Assembly: GCF_040372805.1 (NCBI RefSeq)
Contig: NZ_BAABWJ010000001.1
Location: forward strand, 496,001 to 560,000
Length of the DNA stretch: 64,000 bases
Origin: Pseudoteredinibacter isoporae_A
GTDB taxonomy: Bacteria > Pseudomonadota > Gammaproteobacteria > Pseudomonadales > Cellvibrionaceae
Direction: 5' to 3'
Of this stretch, positions 8,684 through 17,140 are shown piece after piece. Position 1 is the first letter of the stretch. Every line of letters begins with the position of its first letter. Made by a program: the position numbers and the translations under genes. Below the pieces are notes generated by a model. It was given only the letters and a program-made list of their open reading frames with translations, searched no databases and was not told where the DNA came from.

Positions 8684-9544
8684 ATGAGCATAGAAGCCCC
8701 GAGCTTGAGTCAAGCTGATTTGCATGAGCGCCTGCTGGACATTGCGTGCGCCGCCGGTGAGGCCATATTGGCGGTCTACCGGCAACAGGGGGACATCAAT
8801 GTTCAGCACAAGAGCGACGATTCCCCAGTAACTCAGGCCGACCTGGCGGCCCACAAGATCATCTGCCAAAGACTCAACGAGCTCAGCCCGGAGATTCCGA
8901 TTTTATCGGAAGAAGCTGAGATGCCCGCTTTCGAAGAACGCCAATCCTGGCCCTATTACTGGCTGATTGACCCACTGGACGGTACGAAGGAATTTATCCG
9001 CCGCAACGACGAATTCACCGTAAATATTGCCTTAATTCACCAGCATCGACCGGTGCTGGGTCTGGTGCATGCGCCGGTTCTCGACATCAGCTACCTCGGA
9101 AATCAACTGGCTGAGCAACCGCGGGCCATGAAATACACCCGACAGGGTACCGGGAACATCCGCCAGGAAGCCATTCAATGTCGACAACAAATCCTGGGTG
9201 ACCCCCTCTCGGTCGTCGGCAGTCGCCGTCATGGCGCCGATGCTCTGGATGCCCTGTTAGAACGATTGCAACAAGACTTCCAAAGCTGTGAGTTGCTGTC
9301 GATGGGCAGTTCACTCAAGTTGTGCCTGATTGCGGAAGGCAAAGCACAGCTTTACCCACGACTTGCGCCTACCTGCGAATGGGACACGGCGGCGGCTCAA
9401 GCTGTGGTGGAAGCCGCTGGTGGGCAGGTACTGAACCCCGACTTCTCCCCTTTACGCTACAACCACAAAGACAGCCTGCTGAACCCTGATTTTTATGTGG
9501 TTGGTGACCCTCGGCTCGACTGGGCGAGCCTTTTACGCGATTAA
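8684..9544 (+). CDS. cysQ: 3'(2'),5'-bisphosphate nucleotidase CysQ
   Basis: 286 residues, of the inositol-monophosphatase family. CysQ hydrolyses 3'-phosphoadenosine 5'-phosphate, a by-product of sulfate assimilation, to AMP and phosphate. The Mg2+ or Li+-sensitive site is recognisable: SEEAE (E76, E77), DPLDGTKEF (D96, D99), and the C-terminal CEWDTAAAQAVVEAAGG motif near residue 235. The ATG at 8684 is preceded by AAGGA at good spacing. It is divergent from yrfG, an arrangement familiar from pseudomonads. Confidence 0.93.
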   Translation: MSIEAPSLSQADLHERLLDIACAAGEAILAVYRQQGDINVQHKSDDSPVTQADLAAHKIICQRLNELSPEIPILSEEAEMPAFEERQSWPYYWLIDPLDGTKEFIRRNDEFTVNIALIHQHRPVLGLVHAPVLDISYLGNQLAEQPRAMKYTRQGTGNIRQEAIQCRQQILGDPLSVVGSRRHGADALDALLERLQQDFQSCELLSMGSSLKLCLIAEGKAQLYPRLAPTCEWDTAAAQAVVEAAGGQVLNPDFSPLRYNHKDSLLNPDFYVVGDPRLDWASLLRD

Positions 9545-9633
9545 ATGCCCGCAACTGTGGCGCTTTGATTGAGCCCTGCGCACGCTCGTCCGTTGATCTA
9601 TTACAGAATACATAACCTAAAGCGAGTAGAAGC

Positions 9634-11520
9634 ATGAAACGTACTCCCATCGCCATTGCCCTGAGCGCCGCTATCGCCCTGAGCGCCTGCGGTAACAAAG
9701 AAGAAAACAAAGCGCCTGTAGCCGAGCAACAAAGTCCGGCTGTAGCGCAAGCGGCGCCAGTCGCCCCCGTCGAAAAAGGTCTGGGCACTCAGCTGGATGA
9801 CGCAACCACAGCCCTGTTCAACGCGCGACCACAATTCTCTACCCAGGTGGGTCTGGACGAAAAAACCGCCGGTGGTGCATATCTCAGTCGCATGGAAGAC
9901 TACTCCCTGGAGGCGGAACGTCAACTGCGCAGCAACATGGCCACTGCCGCACAATCCATCAGCGCTCTGGACGTCAGTAACGAAGGCCTGAACCTCGACA
10001 ATCAACGCGTGGGCGCCAACCTTCTCAATTACTTTGCCGGCGTTGAAGGTTTTGAGCAGGGTTATATTGATACCTGGATGGGCCACACCCCATTCATCGT
10101 AAACCAAATTAATGGCCCGCTGATTGATGGCCCTGCCACCTTACAAAATGCCCAACAAATCAAAACCAAAGCCGATGCGGAACAGTATCTCCAACGCCTT
10201 GTGGCCTTTGAAGCCTATATCGAGAACATCAACAGTAAGCTGATCAGCGATTCAGAAACCGATTGGGTTCTGCCAAAAGCGCTGGTGAAAAGCACCTTGA
10301 ATTTCGTTGACGGCTACAGCGCTATCCCCGCGACTGAACACACCTTGGTGACCAGCCTGAAAACCAAGCTGGATAAACTCGAAGACCTCGCCGAGGAAGA
10401 AAAAACCGAGCTGTTAAGTCAGGCCGCAGCGAACGTCGAGAAATACGTATACCCGGGCTATCGAAAGGTTGCAGATACACTGCGCCAGTATGAGAGCAAG
10501 GCCCGCGATGCCGCTGGTATCTGGGCCCAGCCAAACGGCGATAAGTTCTATCTGGAAATGGTGAAGCGCTTAGGTGATACCGACATGAGCCCTGCAGAAG
10601 TGCACGAAGTGGGCCTGGCCGAAGTGGCTCGTATCACCGCGGAAATGGATGACATTCTGAAAGCTCAGGGTTACAGCGAAGGTAGCGTGGGCGAGCGCAT
10701 GATTGGCCTGACCGATGAAGCACGTTTTCTGTATGAAGATTCCGACGCCGGTCGCCAGGCGCTGTTGAACGATCTGAACGGCATGATCGAACACATCAAC
10801 AAACGTATGCCCGAGCAATTCGCCACCAAGCCCCCTTATGACGTTGAAGTTCGCCGCATTCCCGAAGCAGTAGAAGACGGTGAAGCCGGCGGCCGCTACA
10901 CCGCACCCACATTGGACGGCAGCGTTCCCGGTATTTACTGGATCAATCTGCGCGACATGAAAGCGGTGCCGAAATTTGATTTGCGCACCCTGACGTATCA
11001 CGAAGCCAACCCCGGCCACCACTGGCAGATCGCTTTGAACTTGGCTCAGGACAGTTTGCCACTGCTGCGTCGTGTAGCCGCCTACAATGCCTACTCTGAA
11101 GGTTGGGCTCTCTACTCTGAGCGTGTTGTTTGGGAAATGGGAGAGTACAAAGATGATCCATTCGGTGACCTGGGTCGCTTAAAAGCCGAAATTTTTCGCG
11201 CTGTTCGTTTGGTGGTAGATACGGGTATGCACTTCAAAAAGTGGACCCGTGAAGAAGCGATCGAATACATGATGGCCAACACGGGTATGGGTGAAACCGA
11301 AACCGTTGCCGAAATCGAGCGCTACATGGCCTGGCCTGGCCAAGCCCTGGGTTACAAGCTGGGCATGCTGAAGTTCCTGGAGCTGCGCGACATGGCCAAA
11401 GCCGAACTGGGCGATAAGTTCGACATAAAAGAGTTCCACGATGTGGCACTGTTGAGCGGCGCCATGCCCATGCAGGTCGTAGAAATGAAAGTGAAAGACT
11501 GGGTTGCCTCCAAGAAGTAA
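9634..11520 (+). CDS. DUF885-family secreted lipoprotein, probable metallopeptidase
   Basis: 628 residues. The N-terminus is a lipoprotein signal with lipobox LSAC (Cys about residue 19), then a low-complexity Ala/Glu/Val-rich linker to residue 50, which suggests anchoring in the outer membrane or periplasmic face. The family hallmark HEANPGHH (H456, E457, H462) resembles a zinc-peptidase HExxH variant, and YSEGWALYSE follows about 35 residues later, as usual in DUF885. Some DUF885 proteins are linked to peptide degradation, but a substrate is not established here. It is monocistronic and ends in a strong terminator shared with the convergent peroxiredoxin gene. Confidence 0.88.
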   Translation: MKRTPIAIALSAAIALSACGNKEENKAPVAEQQSPAVAQAAPVAPVEKGLGTQLDDATTALFNARPQFSTQVGLDEKTAGGAYLSRMEDYSLEAERQLRSNMATAAQSISALDVSNEGLNLDNQRVGANLLNYFAGVEGFEQGYIDTWMGHTPFIVNQINGPLIDGPATLQNAQQIKTKADAEQYLQRLVAFEAYIENINSKLISDSETDWVLPKALVKSTLNFVDGYSAIPATEHTLVTSLKTKLDKLEDLAEEEKTELLSQAAANVEKYVYPGYRKVADTLRQYESKARDAAGIWAQPNGDKFYLEMVKRLGDTDMSPAEVHEVGLAEVARITAEMDDILKAQGYSEGSVGERMIGLTDEARFLYEDSDAGRQALLNDLNGMIEHINKRMPEQFATKPPYDVEVRRIPEAVEDGEAGGRYTAPTLDGSVPGIYWINLRDMKAVPKFDLRTLTYHEANPGHHWQIALNLAQDSLPLLRRVAAYNAYSEGWALYSERVVWEMGEYKDDPFGDLGRLKAEIFRAVRLVVDTGMHFKKWTREEAIEYMMANTGMGETETVAEIERYMAWPGQALGYKLGMLKFLELRDMAKAELGDKFDIKEFHDVALLSGAMPMQVVEMKVKDWVASKK

Positions 11521-11530
11521 ACCCGACAAT

Positions 11531-11564
11531 AAAAAGGGGCAAAGCTGACGCTTTGCCCCTTTTT
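11531..11564. terminator. Bidirectional terminator between DUF885 gene and peroxiredoxin-glutaredoxin gene
   Basis: GGGGCAAAGC (11536-11545) pairs perfectly with GCTTTGCCCC (11550-11559) over a TGAC loop. Five A precede and five T follow, so it works for both convergent genes. Confidence 0.93.
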
Positions 11565-11587
11565 ATCAGGCTCTTGCTAACTTGCGG

Positions 11588-12334
11588 TTAATTCCTGGCG
11601 AAGTACTGCACCAAATCATCATTCCCGCCAATGTGCTGGCCGCCGATGAACACCTGAGGCACCGTATCACGCCCTGTGATAGCACGTACTGCGACTATGC
11701 TCGCGTCCCTGCCCAACACAATTTCCTCGTAGTTGTAACCGCGCTCACTCAACAGAGCCTTGGCCGAAATACAGTGCGGGCAACCCGGCTTACTGAAAAT
11801 GGTACTGGATTCAGGCAGTTGGTACTCCGGCGACAAATATTTCAACATGGTATCGGCATCGGATACTTTAAACGGGTCGCCCGGCTCCTGAGGTTCAACA
11901 AATTGCTTTTGAACCACGCCATCTTTCACCAGCATGCTATAACGCCATGAACGGTCGCCGAAGCCCAATTCCTTTTTCTCGACCAACATGCCCATTCCAC
12001 GAGTGAAATCACCGTTACCATCGGGAATCACCGTAATGTTTTGAGCTTCTTGTCCGATTTTCCAGGCATTCATAACAAACGTATCGTTCACTGATACGCA
12101 GACAATATCATCCACACCCAGTTTCTTGAACACGGGCGCCAACTCGTTATATCGCGGCAAATGTGTTGAGGAACAGGTTGGGGTAAAGGCCCCCGGAAGA
12201 CTGAATACAATAACGGTTTTGCCCGCAAACAATTCATCACTGTTCACATGCGCCCAGGCATCGCCCTCGCGTACGGGAAATGTCACCGATGGAACGCGCT
12301 GACCTTCGCGGTTGTGCAATTGAACTTCACTCAT
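11588..12334 (-). CDS. Peroxiredoxin 5-glutaredoxin hybrid peroxidase
   Basis: 248 residues. The N-terminal peroxiredoxin of the Prx5 class has peroxidatic Cys54 in PGAFTPTCS. The C-terminal glutaredoxin (about 175-248) has the dithiol site CPHC (C185, C188), the cis-proline loop TVPQVF and GGxxD. Such hybrids reduce hydrogen peroxide and alkyl peroxides directly with glutathione. The start is placed at the ATG at 12334 because AAGGGG lies about eight bases upstream; a longer frame beginning at 12382 adds 16 poorly conserved residues and reads over that site. ATAG/CTAT motifs upstream may be OxyR sites. Confidence 0.93.
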   Translation of the reverse strand: MSEVQLHNREGQRVPSVTFPVREGDAWAHVNSDELFAGKTVIVFSLPGAFTPTCSSTHLPRYNELAPVFKKLGVDDIVCVSVNDTFVMNAWKIGQEAQNITVIPDGNGDFTRGMGMLVEKKELGFGDRSWRYSMLVKDGVVQKQFVEPQEPGDPFKVSDADTMLKYLSPEYQLPESSTIFSKPGCPHCISAKALLSERGYNYEEIVLGRDASIVAVRAITGRDTVPQVFIGGQHIGGNDDLVQYFARN

Positions 12335-12683
12335 AGTAAGACCCCTTGTCGCTTCTTTTGCTGTGGCTGTTAGCTTCTCCAATGATTGGCATCGCCAGGA
12401 TGCCTCTCAGAACACAGGAGCAGTATAGGCTGGCAACTATTGATTAATCTAATTAACTGACTTGATATCCCTTATAGCAATTAACTATCGAATGCAGCCA
12501 GGTCAAATACCCTTCTTGCTCGCATGCCCCCTCATTAGGGGCTTGGCATGAAAGCTTAGATGACAAACCAGTCATTAGTGGGACAAAGTTATTCCTAATA
12601 AATCTATAAAACAGCGACTTATCGACAAAATGCGCTAAACTACAAGCAGGCCAGATTAACCATAGCCATTAAGCGAGCACCCA
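12335..12683. promoter_or_regulatory. Divergent promoter region, peroxiredoxin/CPA2 antiporter, with OxyR-like motifs
   Basis: 349 bp between divergent genes. ATAG-N7-CTAT (12474-12488) matches the OxyR half-palindrome spacing exactly, and a looser ATAG-N8-CTAT lies at 12425-12440. The full four-part OxyR site is not present, since the two motifs are 33 bp apart rather than 7. The rest is AT-rich and I see no other convincing structure. Confidence 0.4.
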
Positions 12684-14273
12684 ATGCTGGATCCTATTAT
12701 CATCATTATTGCGCTCTTCGCTGGCCTGAGCTTTAAACGCATAGGCTTCCCGCCCATGCTCGGCTATTTGCTGGCAGGTTTCCTCATTCATGGCTTTGGC
12801 CTGGACAGCAACTCCGGCAGCATCATTGACACCATCGCCAACGCCGGTGTGACCCTGCTACTGTTCACCATTGGCTTGAAGCTCAATGTACGAGATTTAA
12901 TGGCCCCACAGATTTGGGCCGTGGCCTCCAGCCATATGCTGGCATCGACGGTCAGTTTCGGCATTTTATTTATGATGCTGGCACCCTGGCTTGCCAGCCT
13001 GGGCGGCCTCGACAGCACCGCCATCTGGACCATCGCCTTCGCCCTGTCTTTCTCCAGTACGGTATTTGCCGTCAAAGTATTTGAACAACATGGTGAGACG
13101 TCATCGATTCACGCGAATGTGGCCATCGGCATCTTGATTATTCAGGACCTCGCAGCCGTTTTTTTCCTTGCTCTCAGCACTGGCAAGTCTCCCGACTGGA
13201 CGGCACTCCTGTTGTTTTTACTGATTCCCGCACGACCGTTTTTGCATCGCTTGCTGGCCAGCAGCGGTCACGGTGAATTGCTGGTCTTGTTTGGTATTGG
13301 CATCGCCTTCGGTGGCGCCAAGCTGTTTGAACTTTGTAATGTCAAAGGTGATCTCGGTGCCTTGGTGTTTGGCGTGTTGCTCGCCGGCGGTATCAAATCC
13401 AACGAATTGTCCAAGGCCCTGTTAAGCTTTAAAGACATTTTCCTGGTGGGCTTTTTTCTCAGCATTGGCCTGAATGGCTTGCCCGATATCGCTATGCTGT
13501 TGCTGGCACTTGGGTTGGCATTTGCCGGAGGCTTCAAACCCCTGCTGTTCTACTGGTTGATGACCATTACACATTTGCGAGCCCGAACATCGCTGCTGGC
13601 GTCATTGTCTTTGTCCAATTACAGCGAATTCGGTTTGATTGTCGCTGCGCTCGCCGCAAGCAATGGCGTGCTGCCTCAGGAATGGGTGGTCACTCTGGCC
13701 ATCGCCGTAGCGCTGTCATTTTTTATTGCCGCGCCGATCAACGACAAAGCCCACGGTATTTATAACCGCTACCGTCACTTATTCTCTCGTTTTGAGCTGG
13801 AAAAACGCCTGCCCCAGGAACAAGGGCCGGACTTGGAACAAACCGATGTGTTGGTGTTAGGTATGGGGCGAGTAGGCGTGGGCGCCTATCGCTATCTGCG
13901 CCATGCTTATCCCGGCAGAGTGGTCGGCGTGGAAGAAGCCGATAAAAAATCCAAACGTTTACTGCGTGAGGGTTATCGGGTCGTTCGCGCCGACGCCAGT
14001 GACCAGGATTTTTGGCAACAGGTGAACCTGGGCAGTATTCGTATCATTTTGATCAGCCTTGCCAATCACGGCGAGAACGTCGAAGTGGTCGAACTGATTC
14101 AACGCCTGGGGTACAAAGGCCAGATTGCGGTGATCGCACGCTTCCCCGACGAAATTGGACAACTGAAACGCATGGGCTGCGTAACGTACAACCTCTATTA
14201 CGAGGGCGGCCATGGCTTTGCCGAACATGTGGTCGAAACTCTGGAAATGATTGAAGACGGGCAACTGGATTAA
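12684..14273 (+). CDS. CPA2-family monovalent cation:proton antiporter with TrkA-N domain
   Basis: 529 residues. Residues 1-365 hold about 11-12 hydrophobic helices of the Na+/H+ exchanger (PF00999) fold, starting PPMLGYLLAGFLIHGFGL. Residues about 389-520 form a cytoplasmic Rossmann domain with the nucleotide motif GMGRVGVG, as in the KefB/KefC/YbaL group. Such carriers exchange K+ or Na+ for H+ and are gated by NAD(H) or glutathione adducts at the Rossmann domain. It is shorter than KefB/C (about 600) and lacks the long C-terminal tail. It is divergent from a glutathione-dependent peroxidase, which would fit gating by redox state, but that link is inference. Confidence 0.88.
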   Translation: MLDPIIIIIALFAGLSFKRIGFPPMLGYLLAGFLIHGFGLDSNSGSIIDTIANAGVTLLLFTIGLKLNVRDLMAPQIWAVASSHMLASTVSFGILFMMLAPWLASLGGLDSTAIWTIAFALSFSSTVFAVKVFEQHGETSSIHANVAIGILIIQDLAAVFFLALSTGKSPDWTALLLFLLIPARPFLHRLLASSGHGELLVLFGIGIAFGGAKLFELCNVKGDLGALVFGVLLAGGIKSNELSKALLSFKDIFLVGFFLSIGLNGLPDIAMLLLALGLAFAGGFKPLLFYWLMTITHLRARTSLLASLSLSNYSEFGLIVAALAASNGVLPQEWVVTLAIAVALSFFIAAPINDKAHGIYNRYRHLFSRFELEKRLPQEQGPDLEQTDVLVLGMGRVGVGAYRYLRHAYPGRVVGVEEADKKSKRLLREGYRVVRADASDQDFWQQVNLGSIRIILISLANHGENVEVVELIQRLGYKGQIAVIARFPDEIGQLKRMGCVTYNLYYEGGHGFAEHVVETLEMIEDGQLD

Positions 14274-14303
14274 GCCTGGCCCGTTTCTTTGCCTACCTAC
14301 TTC

Positions 14304-15107
14304 TCACACTCGATCAACCCTTCTGCTGTACTCGTATTGCGATAAAATATTATCCAAACCTTCCGGCAGCTTGATTTTTTCCGGAGAATAAGACGGTCCC
14401 AAAGTCACCATCCATTTTTTCAACAGGGACAGGCCACGTTGCTTTAAGACATTCCGTTTTTGCTCCCTCTCCGGAAATTCATTCAGAAATATAGAGCCAA
14501 AAAGACGCAGATAGCGATACAAATGCCATTGCCCATAGCACCCCCAAAGCAGGCGGTGGCGATAAGAACCACCCATTGCATGATAAACATCATAGGCAAC
14601 ACAACGATGTTCAATCTCTTCCGCCAAATGCCATTCAATAATGTCACGCCAGGGTTTTTGACTATGACGCAACGTATTGTGCTCGAATGCCCACAACGAT
14701 ATCGCACAGGTTGCTGATTCAAACCCTTCTGCATAGGCTAAATTAAACAGCGTTTCTTTTTCTTTAAAAAAGCGATCGTAATCGCCTTGCAGCTCAGCTT
14801 CAGCGTCTAATAGTTTCTGCCTTCCGGCATCACTGAGTTTTGTTCGCAACACCTCATTGAGGCGATCGTGGTTATCAAGATGCTTAGCCTCCTGACCGCA
14901 AAAAGCAATGACGGAATCCCTGAGTGCACCATGCTCCAGGTTCTGGCTGCAGGTCCGCATGACTCGAATCAAAAAGCGCTCAATATGAGGAGCGAGAATA
15001 GTGACAGAGCAACTGAACGCAGAATACAGAGAATCATCCGGATCCGGCATGAGCGCCAAATCATCTTCAAACACAAAATTCGGTTGACGTACATTAATGG
15101 AATTCAT
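14304..15107 (-). CDS. PF10118-type predicted metal-dependent protein
   Basis: 267 residues, mostly helical with no signal peptide. The sequence fits the PF10118 family, annotated as predicted metal-dependent hydrolases but with a ferritin-like helical pattern. Candidate metal ligands are in EAKHLDNHDRL (about 90-100), the AEEIEHRCVAYDVYHAMGG segment (about 175-195), and FEHNTLRH. Its start overlaps the stop of the upstream membrane-protein gene by four bases (ATGA), so the two are translationally coupled. Substrate and reaction are unknown. The operon is divergent from a TetR-type regulator that probably controls it. Confidence 0.75.
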   Translation of the reverse strand: MNSINVRQPNFVFEDDLALMPDPDDSLYSAFSCSVTILAPHIERFLIRVMRTCSQNLEHGALRDSVIAFCGQEAKHLDNHDRLNEVLRTKLSDAGRQKLLDAEAELQGDYDRFFKEKETLFNLAYAEGFESATCAISLWAFEHNTLRHSQKPWRDIIEWHLAEEIEHRCVAYDVYHAMGGSYRHRLLWGCYGQWHLYRYLRLFGSIFLNEFPEREQKRNVLKQRGLSLLKKWMVTLGPSYSPEKIKLPEGLDNILSQYEYSRRVDRV

Positions 15108-15595
15108 GGCAAACTCCTGATTTTCGTCAAACCCAACACAAGCAATACCGTCAGAGCGTAAAATGTCGCGAGCATAGCAAGCGAAGCTGAAACCATTGCA
15201 ACGAAATCGGCGAGATTACCATCCCCGAATTGCTGGCTCTCCACCGCCAAACCTCGAGTCTGTCCCCAGATTCGGAACACATAAAACAAACCATTGCCCC
15301 AAACCATCATGATTAAAGCGTAAGCAATGCGACGGGCTCGTGCGGCTGTTGCCCCAAGACTGGCTGAGACATACACCAGAACAATCGCCAGCACTCCATT
15401 TAGCAGCGGCCCAGTATGCAGAGCACGCCACAAGGACACTTCGCCAGGAAGCGTCCACGTCCAGGAGCCGAGAGGCCATAGCGCCACTTCATCCAGAGCG
15501 CTGTAAATTAACAAGATTCCACCCAACAAACCCAGCAACACACTGTAAAGCCCATGAACCACAGCTTGGTATTGCTCTCGTGATAATGCTTTCAT
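15104..15595 (-). CDS. Four-helix integral membrane protein of unknown function
   Basis: 163 residues with four predicted membrane helices (about 10-30, 55-75, 85-105 and 135-158) and short loops. I do not recognise the family. The start ATG at 15595 has GGAGAATGTC directly upstream, a good ribosome-binding site. It overlaps the PF10118 gene by four bases, and the pair faces a TetR gene across 109 bp. The context suggests a small membrane partner in a TetR-controlled two-gene operon, possibly acting on a lipophilic compound; that is inference. Confidence 0.7.
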   Translation of the reverse strand: MKALSREQYQAVVHGLYSVLLGLLGGILLIYSALDEVALWPLGSWTWTLPGEVSLWRALHTGPLLNGVLAIVLVYVSASLGATAARARRIAYALIMMVWGNGLFYVFRIWGQTRGLAVESQQFGDGNLADFVAMVSASLAMLATFYALTVLLVLGLTKIRSLP

Positions 15596-15630
15596 GACAT
15601 TCTCCTATCCTTCGCGAGAGCTTCTCTTTG

Positions 15631-15658
15631 GAATCATTCGACGCCCGCGCCATGATTC
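15631..15658. promoter_or_regulatory. Inverted repeat between TetR gene and membrane-protein operon
   Basis: GAATCAT (15631-15637) and ATGATTC (15652-15658) form perfect 7-bp arms 14 bp apart, midway between the divergent starts. The position suits a TetR-family operator controlling both directions. No binding data are implied. Confidence 0.45.
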
Positions 15659-15704
15659 GATAAGCTGCTCTTCTGATAAACCGAATAACTATTTAAGCTT
15701 TTTC

Positions 15705-16346
15705 ATGTCCGACAATAACCGCAGCCAATTCAGCAAAGACACCATCCTAGAAGCGACGCTTTATGTTCTTCTCGAGGAAGGAATCAAAGGCATTAAGTTT
15801 CAATCGGTTTCGGAAAAGGCCGGCGTGTACCCGAGCTCGATTTCCTATCATTTCAAAACCATCGAAAACCTCATTGAGTCCGCTTTCTATTTTTATATGG
15901 CGCATTACCATCGCGAAATGTCCGAGTACCGTGATTATGCCAACTCACTCATTGATGGCTTTTCAAACACCAACCTCACATCAGAAACCGATCGAAACAA
16001 AATTTTAAATCAGTACTGTCAAGTCCTGCTTGAGATCGCGACCCCCCAAGACGATCAACATATTTACCTAATGGAACTGGACCGGCTATTCAGGAACGAA
16101 CTAAGCAACTACCCGGCCATCGCCAAAAAAATCGCCGCCCAGGACCTGATTGACATTGAACTGATGGAAACCTTTTTCCGCTTGTTCAATTCTCCACACC
16201 CCCATGCCGACGCCATACATTTAATGGCACTGTTGAGCCACCTCAATGCCCAGTTTTTGCGACACGGCCCAACAATGATCAACCGGGATGATTCTCAGAA
16301 ACTGATTCTCACCTTATTGAAAAAAAGTATTCCGCCCATCAGTTGA
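15705..16346 (+). CDS. TetR/AcrR-family transcriptional regulator
   Basis: 213 residues. The N-terminal TetR helix-turn-helix spans about 8-55 (TILEATLYVLLEEGIKGIKFQSVSEKAGVYPSSISYHFK), followed by an alpha-helical ligand domain. I chose the ATG at 15705 (MSDNNRSQF) because the family domain begins about eight residues later; the open frame extends 37 residues further upstream with no family similarity. The ribosome-binding site is weak. It is divergent from the PF10118/membrane pair and overlaps the 3' end of the convergent SUMF1-like gene by eight bases. Confidence 0.87.
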   Translation: MSDNNRSQFSKDTILEATLYVLLEEGIKGIKFQSVSEKAGVYPSSISYHFKTIENLIESAFYFYMAHYHREMSEYRDYANSLIDGFSNTNLTSETDRNKILNQYCQVLLEIATPQDDQHIYLMELDRLFRNELSNYPAIAKKIAAQDLIDIELMETFFRLFNSPHPHADAIHLMALLSHLNAQFLRHGPTMINRDDSQKLILTLLKKSIPPIS

Positions 16347-17139
16347 GCGATTGCGCGCAACGTGCGCCAACCACATACCCCTGTCCGGCAGGGGCATAAG
16401 GCCAACGCACCGTCAGCGCCAAGCCGTCTCTGTATTTTGCTGTCCAGGCACTGCCACGTAATACTTTCGCACTGCCGGTCGCAGGCCCTTTGGGATTTTT
16501 ATAAGGGCTCTTATTAAAATAGGTTTCTGAATACCAATCCGACGTCCATTCGAACACATTGCCAGCCATATCCATAACCCCGTAATGGGATGCGCCTTTC
16601 ACCTTACTACCGACTTCCAATGTTGTTCCTGCACCGCAACCTGGACCAATTTTATTGCCATCCACGCGCTGGTTCATGACCACTCTGTCACAACTTGGTT
16701 CGGGTGCATTCCCCCAAGGGAAAAGATTCGCTTTAGGCCCCCGAGCAGCTTTAGCCCACTCGGCTTCTGTCGGTAGTCGTTTACCCTCATAGGCGCAAAT
16801 CATTTCAGCTTGTTTAAAAGTAATGCAGTTGGCCGGATGTTTTGCCGACCATTTCATTTTATAATTGCACGCCGCACCATAATACGGTTCGGTACAATAA
16901 CCATCATCAATACAAGCTTGATAACGCTCGAATGTAACCAGATACTTATCAATTTTATAAGCATCCAGATGCACCTTGTGAACATCACTACCCGGTGAAC
17001 AGTACACACCATCAGACGCTTTACAGCCCATGATAAATTCACCGGCAGGAATATTGACCATTTCCCGATGCTGAACGTCACCATACAAGGCCTGGGCAAC
17101 AGATACAGTACCCAATGCGATCCACATATTAATAGCCAT
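16339..17139 (-). CDS. Secreted SUMF1/FGE-fold protein (distal paralogue)
   Basis: 266 residues with a short signal peptide (cleavage probably after VAQA, about 16). The remainder is one SUMF1/FGE-sulfatase domain: MVNIPAGEFIMG, KIDKYLVTFERYQAC, GKRLPTEAEWAKAARG, NVFEWTSDWY and the terminal GARC. In true formylglycine-generating enzyme a catalytic cysteine pair sits in the RCAAR-like block; here the matching position reads LTVRWPY, so that cysteine is missing. Many other Cys residues (CKASDGVYC, CIDDGYC) may form disulfides in the periplasm. It starts one base after the stop of its paralogue, with a GAGGTGAA site. Likely a non-catalytic or binding SUMF1 protein. Confidence 0.82.
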   Translation of the reverse strand: MAINMWIALGTVSVAQALYGDVQHREMVNIPAGEFIMGCKASDGVYCSPGSDVHKVHLDAYKIDKYLVTFERYQACIDDGYCTEPYYGAACNYKMKWSAKHPANCITFKQAEMICAYEGKRLPTEAEWAKAARGPKANLFPWGNAPEPSCDRVVMNQRVDGNKIGPGCGAGTTLEVGSKVKGASHYGVMDMAGNVFEWTSDWYSETYFNKSPYKNPKGPATGSAKVLRGSAWTAKYRDGLALTVRWPYAPAGQGYVVGARCAQSLN

Positions 17140-17140
17140 A

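Noticed and set aside
9601..10107. 168-residue minus-strand frame inside the DUF885 gene
   Set aside because: Shadow frame; no start signal or homology.
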